DNA from: Paraphysomonas bandaiensis
Lineage: Eukaryota; Chrysophyceae
Length of the DNA: 64,000 nt
Assembly: GCA_965644295.1 (NCBI GenBank)
Contig: CBFFRP010000042.1
Coordinates: 1-64,000, forward strand
Direction of reading: 5' to 3'
The notes under the pieces are model-generated. The model was not told where the DNA came from, made no database searches, and worked only from the letters and a program-made list of their open reading frames with translations. How positions within the stretch are numbered: the first letter of the stretch is position 1; each line of letters opens with the position of its first letter. The translations under genes and the position numbers were made by a program. Shown one piece after another: positions 23,111 through 35,188 of this stretch.

Positions 23111-23867
23111 ATCAAGGTTGCTAAATAATCAACTGTCACGCTGCCCTGCTAAACAATATCAATTGCTTGCAATGTTATTTATTCGGACAGCAAGTAATAA
23201 TTGAATTTTTAATTTACTGCAACCTGCGCCAATTAATTTTTACGCAGTCCTATTAAGTATAATTATAATTTTTGATTATTAATAAGTGAGTTCAACGTTC
23301 AGGTACTTAAGATTACCCGAATATGTCAAATGTTGATATTCCAAGCACTCTTGACTCTTGACATCCCAAGCAGGGCTATGAACAACATTTCATAACATCT
23401 CTAACTGGTCCAACTATTGCAATATTTTATATATTAGTAGTATCGTTAATAAGCAACCTAATATATGCGCATATTCCATTTTTATAGTGTTGAGAACTGA
23501 AAGTTCTATATACTTGCAATTGAGACAGTATTATGTGATATGTAATTAGTACATTATATTGTGTAGTCGAAGTTGGTGACTATACAGGATACACTCACTG
23601 AGTGTTTGGTTTGTACAGTATAGCAGTAAATGATAGTTTCAGCTTGTTTCGCCGGTCAACCAATCTTTCACAATCAATCGCCAACCCTGAAATTATATAT
23701 GTCCAATTTGGTCAAATATAAGGCAATGCTATTGCACTTCGTGATATCACAAAATCCAGTTACCCAACAATAACGTCAATATTATTATATAATAATATTC
23801 AGAACAATTGCATCTCCCGAATGAGAACCAAAAAAGAAACAAGTACACCTTCAAATAATAAAAATCC

Positions 23868-23898
<31 letters not shown>
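23111..23898. other. AT-rich intergenic region with TACA microsatellite
   Basis: No gene is seen. A (taca)n microsatellite lies at about 23868-23896 next to the stop of the LRR/EF-hand gene. The rest is AT-rich spacer without recognised repeats. Confidence 0.55.
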
Positions 23899-23899
<1 letters not shown>

Positions 23900-26800
23900 T
23901 ACTTTCTCGATTTCTTCGGAATAGACCCTGACTTGGTGGCTTTCTTTTTGTTTCTGGATGATTGTGGAACTGGTTTTCTTGCTGACACTGTAGAGTCCAA
24001 TTCTTCAGAATTTTCTCCAACTATTTCTTCAATAGCACCGTACATTGCAGCAGAAATGTGTAGTCTACGGAACACTGCCTCCACACTATCTCCCTGTGCT
24101 ATCTGTGCCGAGCTTGAATTAAGAGGGGTCAACAACTCTTGCCAATAATCTATGATTTAAGAATCAAATTCATCGTGCAGAGAAAAAATAAAGCGCTTAC
24201 GCATATTTAACTTGGCATAACGAGGTCCTTCAATTTCGCTGTGTATAAGCTTGCCTCGGACAATCATCGAAAGCTTATTGTTTGTGTCATTGATGAGATC
24301 TTCCTCATCGATTGCTACCTATATCCACCACAACATGTTAAATACTAGATGCACTACAGCCACAACTATACCATGTGTAATAATGATTTCCGTAAGTTGA
24401 CATTCGGTATGCACCCTCTCAGCTTTTTTCCTTCCCCAGAGTAGTAACACAGCGATAGAATCCCTTTGACTGGCATGTTGCTATCATCCATCCACCCTTG
24501 AGTAAGTACCCACCCAGGAATATCGTCCTTGTCATAACCCCAGCGAAACGTAGGATCCAGCCAGGTCTCACCTGGCTCTACTACTGACATGACCGCAAGC
24601 ATCTTGGCGACCATCCTTTGTTCTCGATGTGCAAGATTTAGATATATATAGCCGTCTGGCTTCAAGGGGTTGAATATATTCAGAAGTCCAATGCGACAAA
24701 TAATACACGCCGTTTCGTATGGCGTCAACAGCTCCAAAACGATATCGAAGTTATGTATATCCGCCAGTCTGTAGAAGAGGACGACCACCAACTCCACTCG
24801 GTAGGTCCCAAAACTTTTCGTGTGTGGCTCATTCCCTATACCAAAGCATTTTAATATAGCAACTAAGTGGCGACACAGCATCCAAGTGCGGGAGAGTACA
24901 TCCAGGAGTGCCTCAACAATATATGCAGCCTTTCCAGCAGCATTTCCTGTCATTTTTATGCCATTTCTATACTCATTCAAATACTCTAGAGTATTGGACG
25001 GTTTCAACTTTTTTGGGTTTACTTTAGATTTAGATTCCTGTCTTTTCATTTCGGGTGTCGGTGAGGACTGCGGTAACATCACGACACCATTGGTAGCCGT
25101 TGGTGAGGACTGGGAAACTGTATCTGCTGTCGCTCCATCAAGCTCATTTTGTTGATGAGACAACAGAGTAGAAACCGTTAGGCGGGACCTCATGTCAAGC
25201 GATAGAGATGATATTCTACATTTACGACGGACATTCTCTGGGTGAGGGATACCTGCGCCACATTCCTCTTGGGCTGCACTATTTGGAGCGGTACTGTTCC
25301 AGTCGATAGTTTCTTGTGTCGACGTAGTTGGAACAACACTTGATTGAGTGGAAGTCATCGCTGACTTTCTCACGGCATCTCTCATTTTACGTTTCGCAAG
25401 CAGCAACGCTGGAATCACATTAAATGAGGTTGTTGCACTCGATTCCGATGAGTCCAGCGTAGGTGTTGACGAGCTCTCTACCGGTTTACTAAACGGAAAA
25501 TCCTTAAAACCGGAACGGGAAGTGGCAGGTCTAACCATTGCCTCCCGCTTATCCTTTCTCCCTTGGAAGGAATTCACGGCCCGAACCGTATGACCCAGCA
25601 TTCGTATAGAGTTTTTTCTCGCTTTGGAATTACTACTAGGGGAGGTGACATGAGCACCATTACTTTCAAGAGAATGGGATCTGCTAAGCCTCAAAAAAAT
25701 ATCATCGTCATCAGACTCAGACGATGAGTCGGCACGAACAGCGTTTCGTCCCCCCTCCCGTCGCTTCTCCATCGCCCGCTGGTACTGCTTTTTTCTCAAT
25801 GGAAGCTTTTCGTAGAATTCTACAATGCACGCATGTATCTCCCAGGCGCGTTGTCTGTCATTGATGGAAGTGAACTGGCCAGTGCCAGGAAGGTCTCTAC
25901 TTGTGACTGTACGCATCGCTTGTAAGTCCGAGTGCAGCCACTTGACGTCACTCTCTACAATCAAATCTAAATTGACAAGTACATTCGCACATCTGGTGTC
26001 GCTCATGATGGCAACGTTACCAGGACATTTCGTTGCCCCGCTAAAATCAAAAGACACTTTCCCCCTCCTCGGCATTGGGTTAAACATTTCTATCGTTATA
26101 GGTGACGGTTGACCATCTACGAACGCATTTCTGAAAGATGACCAATCGCCAAGTTGGCTGAGATCCCCAGTAATTCCATATCCAAAGAGGCTTGACTTCA
26201 TAGCCTGCTCTCTCTTAGTCTGACTCTGCTCCAGCAACTTCGCCATACAGCTTCTATCGTTCTCATTGGATAGATCTAATTCATAGTAACCGTTATACAT
26301 GCCCAGAATTGGCTTCATTGCATGACCCATATTTCTCTCTAGCCGCTTGTAACTGGTTTTATCGTACTGAAGAACTTTCAGAACCATATTACGGGCATCC
26401 CTACTATTCTCCATGCGGGGAAGAATCATTTGTGCCACTTCTACCTTGTCATGTATCTCCGTGTTTATCGCGTTGCATATCTGAATAGCCTCTCGTTCCC
26501 GCAGCTTTGAGTTCTGAATAGCATACCGCATCACTTTTGCAATGCTCTCGGTTCCTTTCTGAAGTAACTCCATCATATGAGTCAGGTCAAGCGCGGAAAT
26601 GACCTTTTGGGTCTCTTTGTTTGTAAATGTGTCCCCTATTGACAAAAAGAGAGTACCATTTGTTGGAGGTATGTAACGTGTGTTAGTTGTGGCATCAACG
26701 AGGATAGGTAATTGAGTCATGTCCCTGATTCTGGCGCTAGCTTCCTCGTCCTGCAAACTTAGAAAGTCCATGAATTCTGGTAACTCTAAACATCCAGTGC

Positions 26801-28938
26801 CGTCCACATCCACAATTTCCACGGCCTGTTCCACTACTTCGTAATCGAGTTCTATCCCAATACTTTTCAACAACTCCTGTACCTCCTCGATGTCAAGGCT
26901 CCCGGATTCGTCCTCGTCATACTTCAAAAATAAGTCCTCCGCCAGCTCACGATTACGCGCCGCCTGCTGAAGTCGCTCAAGTCGCTGTAAAATTTCTTTC
27001 TTGTCCGCATCGACACCATGGAGTATATCTTCAACACCTTGTACAAGAGTAATAGAAGTTCCTTGCTGATGTTTACTTCGCCCAGTCACACCACCACTCG
27101 CTGGCCTCAGACGTTCCTTTCTTGTGCTTGAACTAACTGCTGTTTGAGGACGTTGTGTTGGCTTATAGACACACTTATTAATAGCAAATGTAGGGTGTGA
27201 TGCAACTAGTCGTAGCAACTTCAGACAAACTGCCCGCTCAAAGGCATCACTCATATTAAGCATATAATCGCCAGATATTGACTCCATGTTTATCAATTTA
27301 TCCTTACTGTACTTAATAGTCATGTTGCAACGAGACGCGGATACCGAAACTCGGCTTCCGGAGTTTATCGGGATTTGAGTCAGCACCATGGCGCCTAGCT
27401 CGCCTACATCTACATTAGTCCAGTACCAGCGCACATATCACCCTTTTACCTATAGGATTTCCATCCAAGTTGACACATTTTATATGGTAGTTTTCTTCTA
27501 TACCGACACATATGGAAAAACAGGCAGATGAGGTGATGTTGTTGTTCTGCAATAAAAGAGTCTCAAGGGTGGTGTTAGTGAGTATTGCCCGACCCAATTG
27601 CTCGCCACCTTGCTCACCCAATGAATTGTAAGACAGGTCTAGATATGTAAGGTGCTGATTATGTGCTAATGAGTTAGCCAAACATATCGCGCCATCCAGT
27701 CGGATCATATTCCAGGAGAGTCGTAGTGTCGACAGTCTGCTGGAGTTCGACTCGAGCAACTCTCCCACTGACTCCGCACCTGCCGTAACGATTACCAAAT
27801 AAAGCAATTCGACCAGAAATGATAAAACCAAACAACACTCACCTGTGACAAAGTCCGGCTTAACCGTATTGAGGTTCTCTGCCTTTCCAATGAGATTGTG
27901 TGACATATCTAGCTCCTCTAACACGGTATTGCGTGCCAGAGCTGCCACAAACATGTTGCACTCAATATCATCAATGTCCGCCTGCTGCAACACAAGGCGA
28001 CGCAGCGGACAGGATGGAGTACGTAAATAAGACGCCAGAGATGCTGATGATGGTGTGTCGATAACGTTCTGCGATAGATCTAGGTCAGTTACAGTGGGAA
28101 TCATGATGATTGCATCTATAATCGGATGCAGCGCAGCGCCAGTGAGATTATTATCAGCTATATTGATACGTTCGACAAAAGGAATATCGCTTAGAGCTTT
28201 GGCAAATAGAATGCCCATAGTATCACCCATACCATGGTGATGTAAACATAGCGATGTCGTCAAGTGCTTGCGCAGAATTAGTGAAGCGCGTGGGTTTAGC
28301 TTCTGCTTCATGCATGCATTAATGAATTTAGAACGTGGGGATGCTGGAGCGCCACGAAGGTCACTTTCGACCGCAGAGATATTGAAAGTCGATAAAACGT
28401 CAGAAGTAGCAACGCTCCCATCTCCTCTTGGGCTTTTAAAGGCTTCGAATAGACTAGACACTGTGGATTGGTCGTCCTCCAATCCGCTTTGGGCATCAGT
28501 TGTACTGATATCATCTGAGTCTTGTCTGCGAGGGGCAAAAGGGTAATCCAACAGCCCGTCCCCATCTCTCTGCTCGTCCAATACAATAGTAGTATTCATA
28601 TCTGGGTCTCGTGACCCCAATACCTTCTTGTGTTCCGACATCCAGTGACACCGACCGAAGAACCTTTCGCGGGCGCCGCCACCGAAGTAATGCCTAACAT
28701 CACAGTCGCCACCAGTCCAGTGCTCATGCTCACGTTGAGCCTCCTTCAGTAGCAGAGCCGTACTACTCTTCGTGTGAACACTCTTAGCAGGACTCTTCTT
28801 GGGGGAAGATCTTTGCTTTCTTTTATTCTCTGCGTTGGAAGAAAAGCTGTCTGAGGGAGAGGCTTTGTTGATATTGGAAGGAGATGGTCGCTCTGTCCGA
28901 GGCGAATCGGAAATACTACGCTGGCGATACACACGCAT
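23899..28938 (-). CDS. Large leucine-rich repeat plus EF-hand protein
   Basis: This is one gene of five exons (introns near 27783-27845, 27424-27463, 24313-24366 and 24136-24190), about 1,610 residues. The joins keep frame; for example, the LRR part ends GNPI and continues DVGELGAMV across a 40-bp intron. The N-terminus is basic and Ser-rich, with SPKKSPAK. About ten leucine-rich repeats of the ribonuclease-inhibitor style follow (VTDLDLSQNVID, LEELDMSHNLIG, LTYLDLSYNSLG, LETLLLQNNNIT). Next come two EF-hands with intact calcium ligands (DEDESGSLDIEE and DVDGTGCLELPE), a long region of unknown fold, a Ser-rich disordered stretch with SSSESDDDD, a helical region and a basic tail. No signal peptide or membrane span is evident. 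It may be a calcium-responsive scaffold; the exact function is unknown. It is divergent from the histidine kinase gene. Confidence 0.8.
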
Positions 28939-29917
28939 CTTACTGTAGTATTATACTATCTAATACACTCGACTCAACTTCTATACATAGACCCATCGGA
29001 CAAAATAATACACGGGGATAGATGTGACAGTGACAAACGCACTGAGAAGATCTCTGATACTATATATATTTATGGGCCCAGTCAGCACTGTGCTCTCATA
29101 TACATACAGCAGATCATACATGTATGTGTATATCTGGGAGGAGGAATTGAATTATTTCTTCTTCACTTCACTTCAAAATAACTGACTTATCATACCAGAT
29201 AATACGGTATGGAATACAGCAGTAGTACGTAGATATACGAGAGAAAATGCCGAAAAGAAGCCTCCACAGCCAGACATTCCGACATTCCAACTACAACAGC
29301 ACGAGCAGCAGTGTTTATAAACTGATATTTTTATGAGAACTTTTTCTCAAAATCACGTGTTTTTAGATATTATTCATTCGTCTCTGGATCACAATCTTTA
29401 ATAACTAACTCATGTGAGCCCTAGATAATCGAAGGTATTCCTATTCTGCGAAGGGCATGGTTTGCAAAACAGAGGAAAGATGATGTTATAAACACTGTTA
29501 CAGTAGCTATATGGAAACTTCCGGTATGGTGCCGAAATAGGTGATAAAAACATAGTTTTTATTCAGAATTTCGGATAAAAAACGGAAAGTATTTCACCCA
29601 ATCATCTTTATTCTGAATCTAATATGATTATTTTATTGGCTAAAGAGGATGAGGGTTGTGCCCTTATATATCCCCGCCCCCACACCCCTCTCCCCTTCTA
29701 ATTCAGTTGTTGTTTCATCTTATGTAAAGCTGATATCATTGTGGTATCATTTCCGTTTAATCATAACGGAGACGAACATTGCTAATCGTTACGTCTCTTG
29801 TGACTATATATTAGAGACGCTGTGATTGTAAGAATTGCGACTAAGCAGAGCACTCTCTGACTGTACCAGTAATTAAATTGTCTAGACTGTATATTTTCAT
29901 TACGTGGAACGATCGTT
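28939..29917. promoter_or_regulatory. Divergent intergenic region of LRR/EF-hand and histidine kinase genes
   Basis: This is a 979-bp spacer. The middle holds a pyrimidine-rich stretch near 29680 and several short repeats (gacattccaactac, gacattccgacattcc near 29273). No gene is recognised. Promoter activity for both sides is inferred from position. Confidence 0.4.
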
Positions 29918-32119
29918 ATGTTTGATAGAACACGTGTGTTCAGAATTTTACTCTGGATGTCTTCTGAAGAGGATATATTTTTACTTGCGCAAGATGCATA
30001 CGTTATCTGCTTCAGCATGTTGGAGCAAATATCGACTTTGAAAGCCGTTATTGAAGAATACAGTGAAAAGATGGAATTGTTAGAGTTGAAAGGTGATAGT
30101 GGACTAAAAGAAGCCAGTATGTACCAAACTGTGGTGGAGAAATTAGAGCATATGAATTCTAATCAGGATACGTGGATAGAGGTGATCACTGCTTTGAAGT
30201 GCGAGGCTGACGAATTCTGGTACCCTTCCCCAGCTGATATCAACAACTGCATGCCCAAGCACACTGCGGCATCCAAACAATGGCGACAACATAAAAATGG
30301 TTTGCCGCTACCCAATGATATTCAGCAGAAGGTATTAAACTTCAAAACCCGGTGTCAGTCTGTTGTCTCCGAATATTTCGCTGATCTTCTCTCGGAGCTC
30401 GAGAAAGAAGAAGCAGATGAGCGAAGCGCTTGTGCCGCTCTATCGAATCAGTATCTCCGCCTGGCCAATAAAATACCCACCCCGTTGCTTCGTGAAATAG
30501 AGTCATCTGTAAATCTCTTGACCGTAGTGACTGATTTTCCGCTAACTCACTTTTTGCTTCCTTCCAAACATTTTGCCAAGCTGCTCGGGTATACTCTTGC
30601 TCGTATGATAACGGCACCTTTCCTACAGATCATAGTCAACACTGCGGAGACCAACTTGGTTGTAAATACTTGCAGAGAAGGCGGTACAAGACCTTCCACA
30701 GTCATATTTTATCGGCGGGCAGATCGTGAGCTTGCGTGTATTCACTGGGAGGTATGCGAGACTGTTATCGACGGTCATTATATTGGGTACGGGTGTGATA
30801 TTACCTCTGAGATAAACATGATGAAAAACCATCAAGGAGCGAACATGCAGCGCATATTACGACAGTGGCTACACTCAATCCGCAACGCTTCTTTTCAGCA
30901 GCAAGCGCAACTGATTGAAGAAGATGTGATGAAGCTGCGGAGCAAGTTGGATAAAAATTCAAGCATAAAAGAATTTGACGACATCCTGAGTGGTCTCAAG
31001 ACCTTAATATACACTACTAAAGCCTCAGTGGGCCTAATTGACCAGGCGTTGTATTCCAAAGGACTAATGTCGTGTACTTGTGTGGCGGATTTCGTGAATG
31101 CACTTGTTAATTTCGCGCCTAACTTCACCAAGAGTGAGAAACTTGAAAACATAAATGTTGTGTGTACTGTACTTTTAAATCAAAACCCTGCGACACCGGA
31201 AGATTTTCGTAACTTATATGTTGGATCAGACATGTTGTCACTACAAAGCATGATTGATAACATATTCTCGAATGCGCTGCGATACACGGACCCAGAGAAA
31301 GGGGTAGTGGTGGAACTTCACGTTGTAGAAAGTGACACTTTAGTACAGTTCTTATTGCGCATAACTGACTTCAGGGAGGGGGGGCTTCCCTCACGTGTCG
31401 TGCGTTTCTACCAAGAAAATATTAACTTCCAAAAAGTGTTGGATCTGCGCCAACGTGCGGATAGGTCTCGTCGGAACACCGAGGACGATGACTTGAGTTG
31501 CACAACTGACAATATATCGGAGGAGTCAAATAGCACTAACCAGCGAAGCTCCATGACTGGTGTACCTCATATAGTGGATACCTTTCACCAGCTAACAGGA
31601 TCGGGAGAGCATGACTTAGATATGTTGATAACTGTTACGGATTCGGGCACAACTTATGCTCTTCAGTTCTCATTTGCCCTTCTTGCTCCCCCCGCCTCCA
31701 TATTTGAAGATCCTGTGCCCTCCGAAATCGAAAGTCTGAAGGAGTATTTTGCTCTGTGCAAGAAGCTGTTTTTGGTAGTGGACGACAGTGCAGTTGTAAG
31801 ACGTATGCTGGTTCGACTATTTGATAAGCTAGATGTGCCCTGCCACTCATGTGTGGACGGATCCGATGCTCTCGACTGGTTTGCGGATCACCAGCAGGAC
31901 TGTTGTGGAATTATCACCGACCTGGAGATGCCTAAGATGGGTGGCGAAACCTTGATACGGCACGTGAAGGAGATCAACCCGACCTTGCCCTGTGTGGTAG
32001 TGTCGGGCAATGAAACCATAGCTACTTCTATGCCCAAGGGTGCTGAGAGAGCTCTCATGAAACCAATTGCTATTGATGACCTCCAAGAGGTTTTAAAGGA
32101 AATGTTAAAGCTAGGTTAA
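29918..32119 (+). CDS. Hybrid histidine kinase-like protein with degenerate ATP site and C-terminal receiver
   Basis: This intronless ORF encodes 733 residues. The first part is helical and may be coiled coil. A PAS-like segment follows (about residues 205-310, with LTVVTDFPL, VIFYRRADRELACIHWE and YIGYGCDITSE). A phosphoacceptor-like helix contains LHSIRNASFQ (residues about 318-328), whose His sits where H-box kinases carry theirs. The N box is kept (NIFSNALRYT) but the glycine boxes are not: where D-x-G-x-G is expected the sequence reads ITDFREGG, and near the end VTDSGTTYALQF replaces GTGLGL. The C-terminal receiver (from about 615) has the acidic pair VVDD, the phosphoacceptor Asp in ITDLEMP, a Ser in VVSGN and the Lys in LMKP, so it looks competent. 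It probably acts in a phosphorelay without its own kinase activity. A second in-frame ATG at 29969 is also possible. Confidence 0.8.
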   Translation: MFDRTRVFRILLWMSSEEDIFLLAQDAYVICFSMLEQISTLKAVIEEYSEKMELLELKGDSGLKEASMYQTVVEKLEHMNSNQDTWIEVITALKCEADEFWYPSPADINNCMPKHTAASKQWRQHKNGLPLPNDIQQKVLNFKTRCQSVVSEYFADLLSELEKEEADERSACAALSNQYLRLANKIPTPLLREIESSVNLLTVVTDFPLTHFLLPSKHFAKLLGYTLARMITAPFLQIIVNTAETNLVVNTCREGGTRPSTVIFYRRADRELACIHWEVCETVIDGHYIGYGCDITSEINMMKNHQGANMQRILRQWLHSIRNASFQQQAQLIEEDVMKLRSKLDKNSSIKEFDDILSGLKTLIYTTKASVGLIDQALYSKGLMSCTCVADFVNALVNFAPNFTKSEKLENINVVCTVLLNQNPATPEDFRNLYVGSDMLSLQSMIDNIFSNALRYTDPEKGVVVELHVVESDTLVQFLLRITDFREGGLPSRVVRFYQENINFQKVLDLRQRADRSRRNTEDDDLSCTTDNISEESNSTNQRSSMTGVPHIVDTFHQLTGSGEHDLDMLITVTDSGTTYALQFSFALLAPPASIFEDPVPSEIESLKEYFALCKKLFLVVDDSAVVRRMLVRLFDKLDVPCHSCVDGSDALDWFADHQQDCCGIITDLEMPKMGGETLIRHVKEINPTLPCVVVSGNETIATSMPKGAERALMKPIAIDDLQEVLKEMLKLG

Positions 32120-33892
32120 AAGTACTGTTTGTGAATGCCCTATTGGTTGTCTCGAACATATGTAAGTTTTTAGTGTTCTATATCTGATATTTGATTTTTC
32201 GCATATGACGCGCTGTGTACTTGTTTCGGCTTATTCAATTTAATCCTACACACGACTTGACTTTTTCGTGTGTGTGTTGACCCCATGAAGTAATTTTATG
32301 TATTTGTATAAGCACCTGTTTAAGGCGTACTAATATTTGTCCTGGAAATTTTAATAATAAACCTATAACAGTTGAATTGTATTTTTTGTTCTATTGACTC
32401 TGTTGAAATAGAAATAGTCTTGCCACAAGGTATTCTTTACGCTATCTAGAAATCACGCTAGGAAATATATATAAAATATATATTGTTCTGCAATATATTG
32501 TAAAACACGTAGCTTGGTCGACCATCAAAAAATTCCATCACCATGAGATATATTATTCAATCTAGTCAAATTGGTTGAATTTCCTAGTCATACTATTTTC
32601 GGTGTAAAACCCTAGTCAATGCAATAAATGACTCAACCTAGCTAATTATAGCATTAAACCTAGTCATGAATTGTACTCGCATATAGCTACGCATTACAGA
32701 AGCATGATGTCATAGTAGGTAGAACCAATGCAACATACATCAGGTCAAAACATAGCAGCATAGACAGGACTCCATCGCTCTCTCCAATGCTGACCATTCC
32801 CTTGTAGACCATTCTTTCTTTCAACATTCATGGCTCAAGGTGTAAGTATTAGGAGAATAGTGATTATCTAAGCAGTAGGAAACCTTTACTTGGGGCGTAG
32901 TAGATGACCAGTATTATATATGAAATATTCACATGTATTTAACTGTTGATAATATTATATTGCTCCGTAACAAAATAAAAAATTACTAGAGATAACGTGC
33001 AGCTTGTGCGTTGCCGCAGCCAACCTAAGAACTCGCGTGACATTGAAAATATAGAATATCTCCCATCTATTGCTATTGTTGCATGTTCTGACAATAAATT
33101 TCTGATGTAAAACTCTTGAGCCGTCATGAGTTTGAAGGTATTGAGGCGGATATGTAAAGTTACTCGTGGGGTTTGTGGCTGGATGCGGTTTTTGCGGAGT
33201 TTGAGTGTGGTTGACACCCACTCTTAAAGCGGAAGCAATTTCTTCACATTTCCTTCTTCAGACGCCAAATATGAGAGTGACATAGTTCTCATGTTCTCCT
33301 GTACACTCTTATCAAGGTGTTGATTTACGGGTGAAGCTGTCTTGTGCTCAATTCTTACAAGAGCTCTCACATCTCTCCTGAGGATACAGCTTTTCCCTAA
33401 TAATTGAGTTATGGTTGTCAGTTCAGATCTCTGCTGAGTCTTTCCCCCCTCTTATCCATATCCTCTTTCTCTGCACTACCTCAAGTCGTCTTACTGCTGG
33501 ATATAATGTATATGTATATCTAGACACTGTATCTCCAGTGGACAGATAAGGATATGGACTATGGACTATATATGGCCAACCTCAGCAAGCACAACTAGCA
33601 AAACCCCTAAAAACAGGGGATTTCCTATAAATAAGGGCTTCCATTCCAATATACCAGTGCAGAATCAACGATTTTCAATAATCCGAATTTTTATATCATA
33701 TTATTGGGGATTGCAGACCCTGCTGTTTGTGTTGGAGGTATCTTTGATCATCATGAACCGAATCCTGGTATATACCCGTATATGGTATAGTCTCCATGCC
33801 ACTTCATTAATTGAACACTGGAAGTATTCCTCTACTAGAATATTCTGATTGAATTTATTCCAATTAATTATTTCGTTCTAGTCTTTTCCGTG
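32120..33892. other. Intergenic region with repeat C and degenerate structured terminus
   Basis: This 1.77-kb spacer holds repeat C (32165-32420), a loose series of cctagtca motifs (32562-32680) and a decayed reversed structured terminus near 32998-33030 (cagcttgtgcgttgccgcag). Short open frames at 33561-33848 show no protein-like features. The final 100 bp should hold the chitinase promoter. Confidence 0.55.
32165..32420 (+). repeat. Repeat C, uninterrupted copy
   Basis: A roughly 250-bp segment with gacgcgctgtgtacttgttt, ttttcgtgtgtgtgttgacc and ggaaattttaataataaacc recurs in two pieces at 41995-42104 and 43090-43230. The comparison shows that the DNA between those pieces was inserted into repeat C. 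No coding capacity is seen. Confidence 0.75.
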
Positions 33893-35188
33893 ATGTTCAA
33901 GCGACACATTGCACTGTTTGCTTTCTTCTTCTCTCCTATAATCTCAGCCATCCCCCAAGATAAAACCGTCATAGGTTATTATGCGTCATGGCAATGGTAT
34001 GATCGTGCTCAACTGGCGAAACCAAAGAATATGGATTTTACGAAAGTATCTCGGATAAATTACGCGTTTTTTCAAACGGATGTCAATGGAAATTTATTCG
34101 GCACTGACTCATGGGCCGACCCCAATATACTATTCGGCCCTTACGATTATAATCCCTCTCCTGACAGTACGAAATACTGCTCCCACGATGCACCTGGTGT
34201 TCAAAATTGCGACTATCATAACTACGAAGACGGTCTCATCAGCCTGGCTCATGCAGCTGGTGCCGAGGTTTGGCCCTCCATTGGGGGCTGGACTTTGTCC
34301 GAAAACTTCCCAATAGTTGCTGCTAATGCTTCATCAAGAAAGACATTTGCGGAAGAATGCATTAATTTAATAATTGACTACAATTTTGATGGGATTGACA
34401 TTGATTGGGAATATCCTGGTTTTGAAGAGCATGGTGGAACTGCAGAGGATACTGAAAACTTCAGTTTGCTCTTAAATGAAGTTAGAAGTCATTTAGACGC
34501 TCTTTCTTCTTCCACGGGCAAGAAATACGGTCTCACTGCTGCTCTTTCTTGTGACCCAGAGCAGATTTCCCGGTACGATGTACCCTATCTTCGGAAAGTC
34601 TTGTCAGAATTTAACCTGATGACATACGACTTCCACGGAAGCTGGGACGACACAACTGGAGTAAATGCTCCCCTGTATCCTCAGGGGTGGGGGCCTGAAG
34701 ATTTCGATGTTGACAGCTGCGTTAGAAACTGGGTGGCTGCTGGGGCTTCCTCTGATCGTGTTAATATCGGCCTTCCATTTTATGGGCGGTCGTTCGCCGT
34801 GGCCACAGGTATTATATTTTTTTCACTGTTTTTAATTTCAAATAACCGTCAAGTAGGACTCAATGAACCATTCAATGGCGCGGATACTCAACATTGGGCT
34901 GCTGACGAAGGCACACCACAGTACTACAATATTTATCAATCACTCCCAGAAATGGAAGACGTCCGGCACGAAGAAACCCTTACTCAGTATGCGTACTTTG
35001 CATCTGGTGGTGTGGTGTCATACGATAACCCGCAGGCGATATGTGATAAAACCGCATACGTTATTGACAATGCACTGCATGGAATGATAATATGGGAGCT
35101 GTCTGGAGATCTCATGAGTGATCTCACCACACCACTGTTGGACACTGTTACGAAGAAACTGGGGGATTCGTCGTACATCTGTGTATAA
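33893..35188 (+). CDS. Secreted chitinase, glycoside hydrolase family 18
   Basis: This enzyme hydrolyses beta-1,4 bonds of chitin by substrate-assisted catalysis. Two exons (intron 34809-34856) give about 415 residues. The ATG at 33893 opens a signal peptide (MFKRHIALFAFFFSPIISA), so the protein enters the secretory pathway. The mature enzyme begins with KTVIGYYASWQWYD. SIGGWTL and the catalytic motif DGIDIDWEYPG (DxxDxDxE) are intact, and MTYDFHGSWD and YGRSF complete the barrel. The closing IIWELSGD is also typical. No chitin-binding module or C-terminal anchor is visible. The overall pattern resembles stramenopile, especially diatom, chitinases as I recall them. A role in cell-wall remodelling or feeding is inferred. 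Confidence 0.95.
   Translation: MFKRHIALFAFFFSPIISAIPQDKTVIGYYASWQWYDRAQLAKPKNMDFTKVSRINYAFFQTDVNGNLFGTDSWADPNILFGPYDYNPSPDSTKYCSHDAPGVQNCDYHNYEDGLISLAHAAGAEVWPSIGGWTLSENFPIVAANASSRKTFAEECINLIIDYNFDGIDIDWEYPGFEEHGGTAEDTENFSLLLNEVRSHLDALSSSTGKKYGLTAALSCDPEQISRYDVPYLRKVLSEFNLMTYDFHGSWDDTTGVNAPLYPQGWGPEDFDVDSCVRNWVAAGASSDRVNIGLPFYGRSFAVATGIIFFSLFLISNNRQVGLNEPFNGADTQHWAADEGTPQYYNIYQSLPEMEDVRHEETLTQYAYFASGGVVSYDNPQAICDKTAYVIDNALHGMIIWELSGDLMSDLTTPLLDTVTKKLGDSSYICV

Noticed and set aside
23868-23896. TACA repeat considered as a CRISPR or telomere-like array
   Set aside because: It is a simple four-base microsatellite. No CRISPR array with spacers exists in the window, and the DNA is nuclear eukaryotic.
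24366-27434. The EF-hand part of the LRR protein as a separate gene starting near 27434
   Set aside because: The apparent start is not a good ATG, and a 40-bp GT...AG intron joins it in frame to the LRR exon.
33561-33848. Open frame of 95 codons upstream of chitinase
   Set aside because: No protein-like composition or recognisable motif, and it overlaps the expected chitinase promoter.
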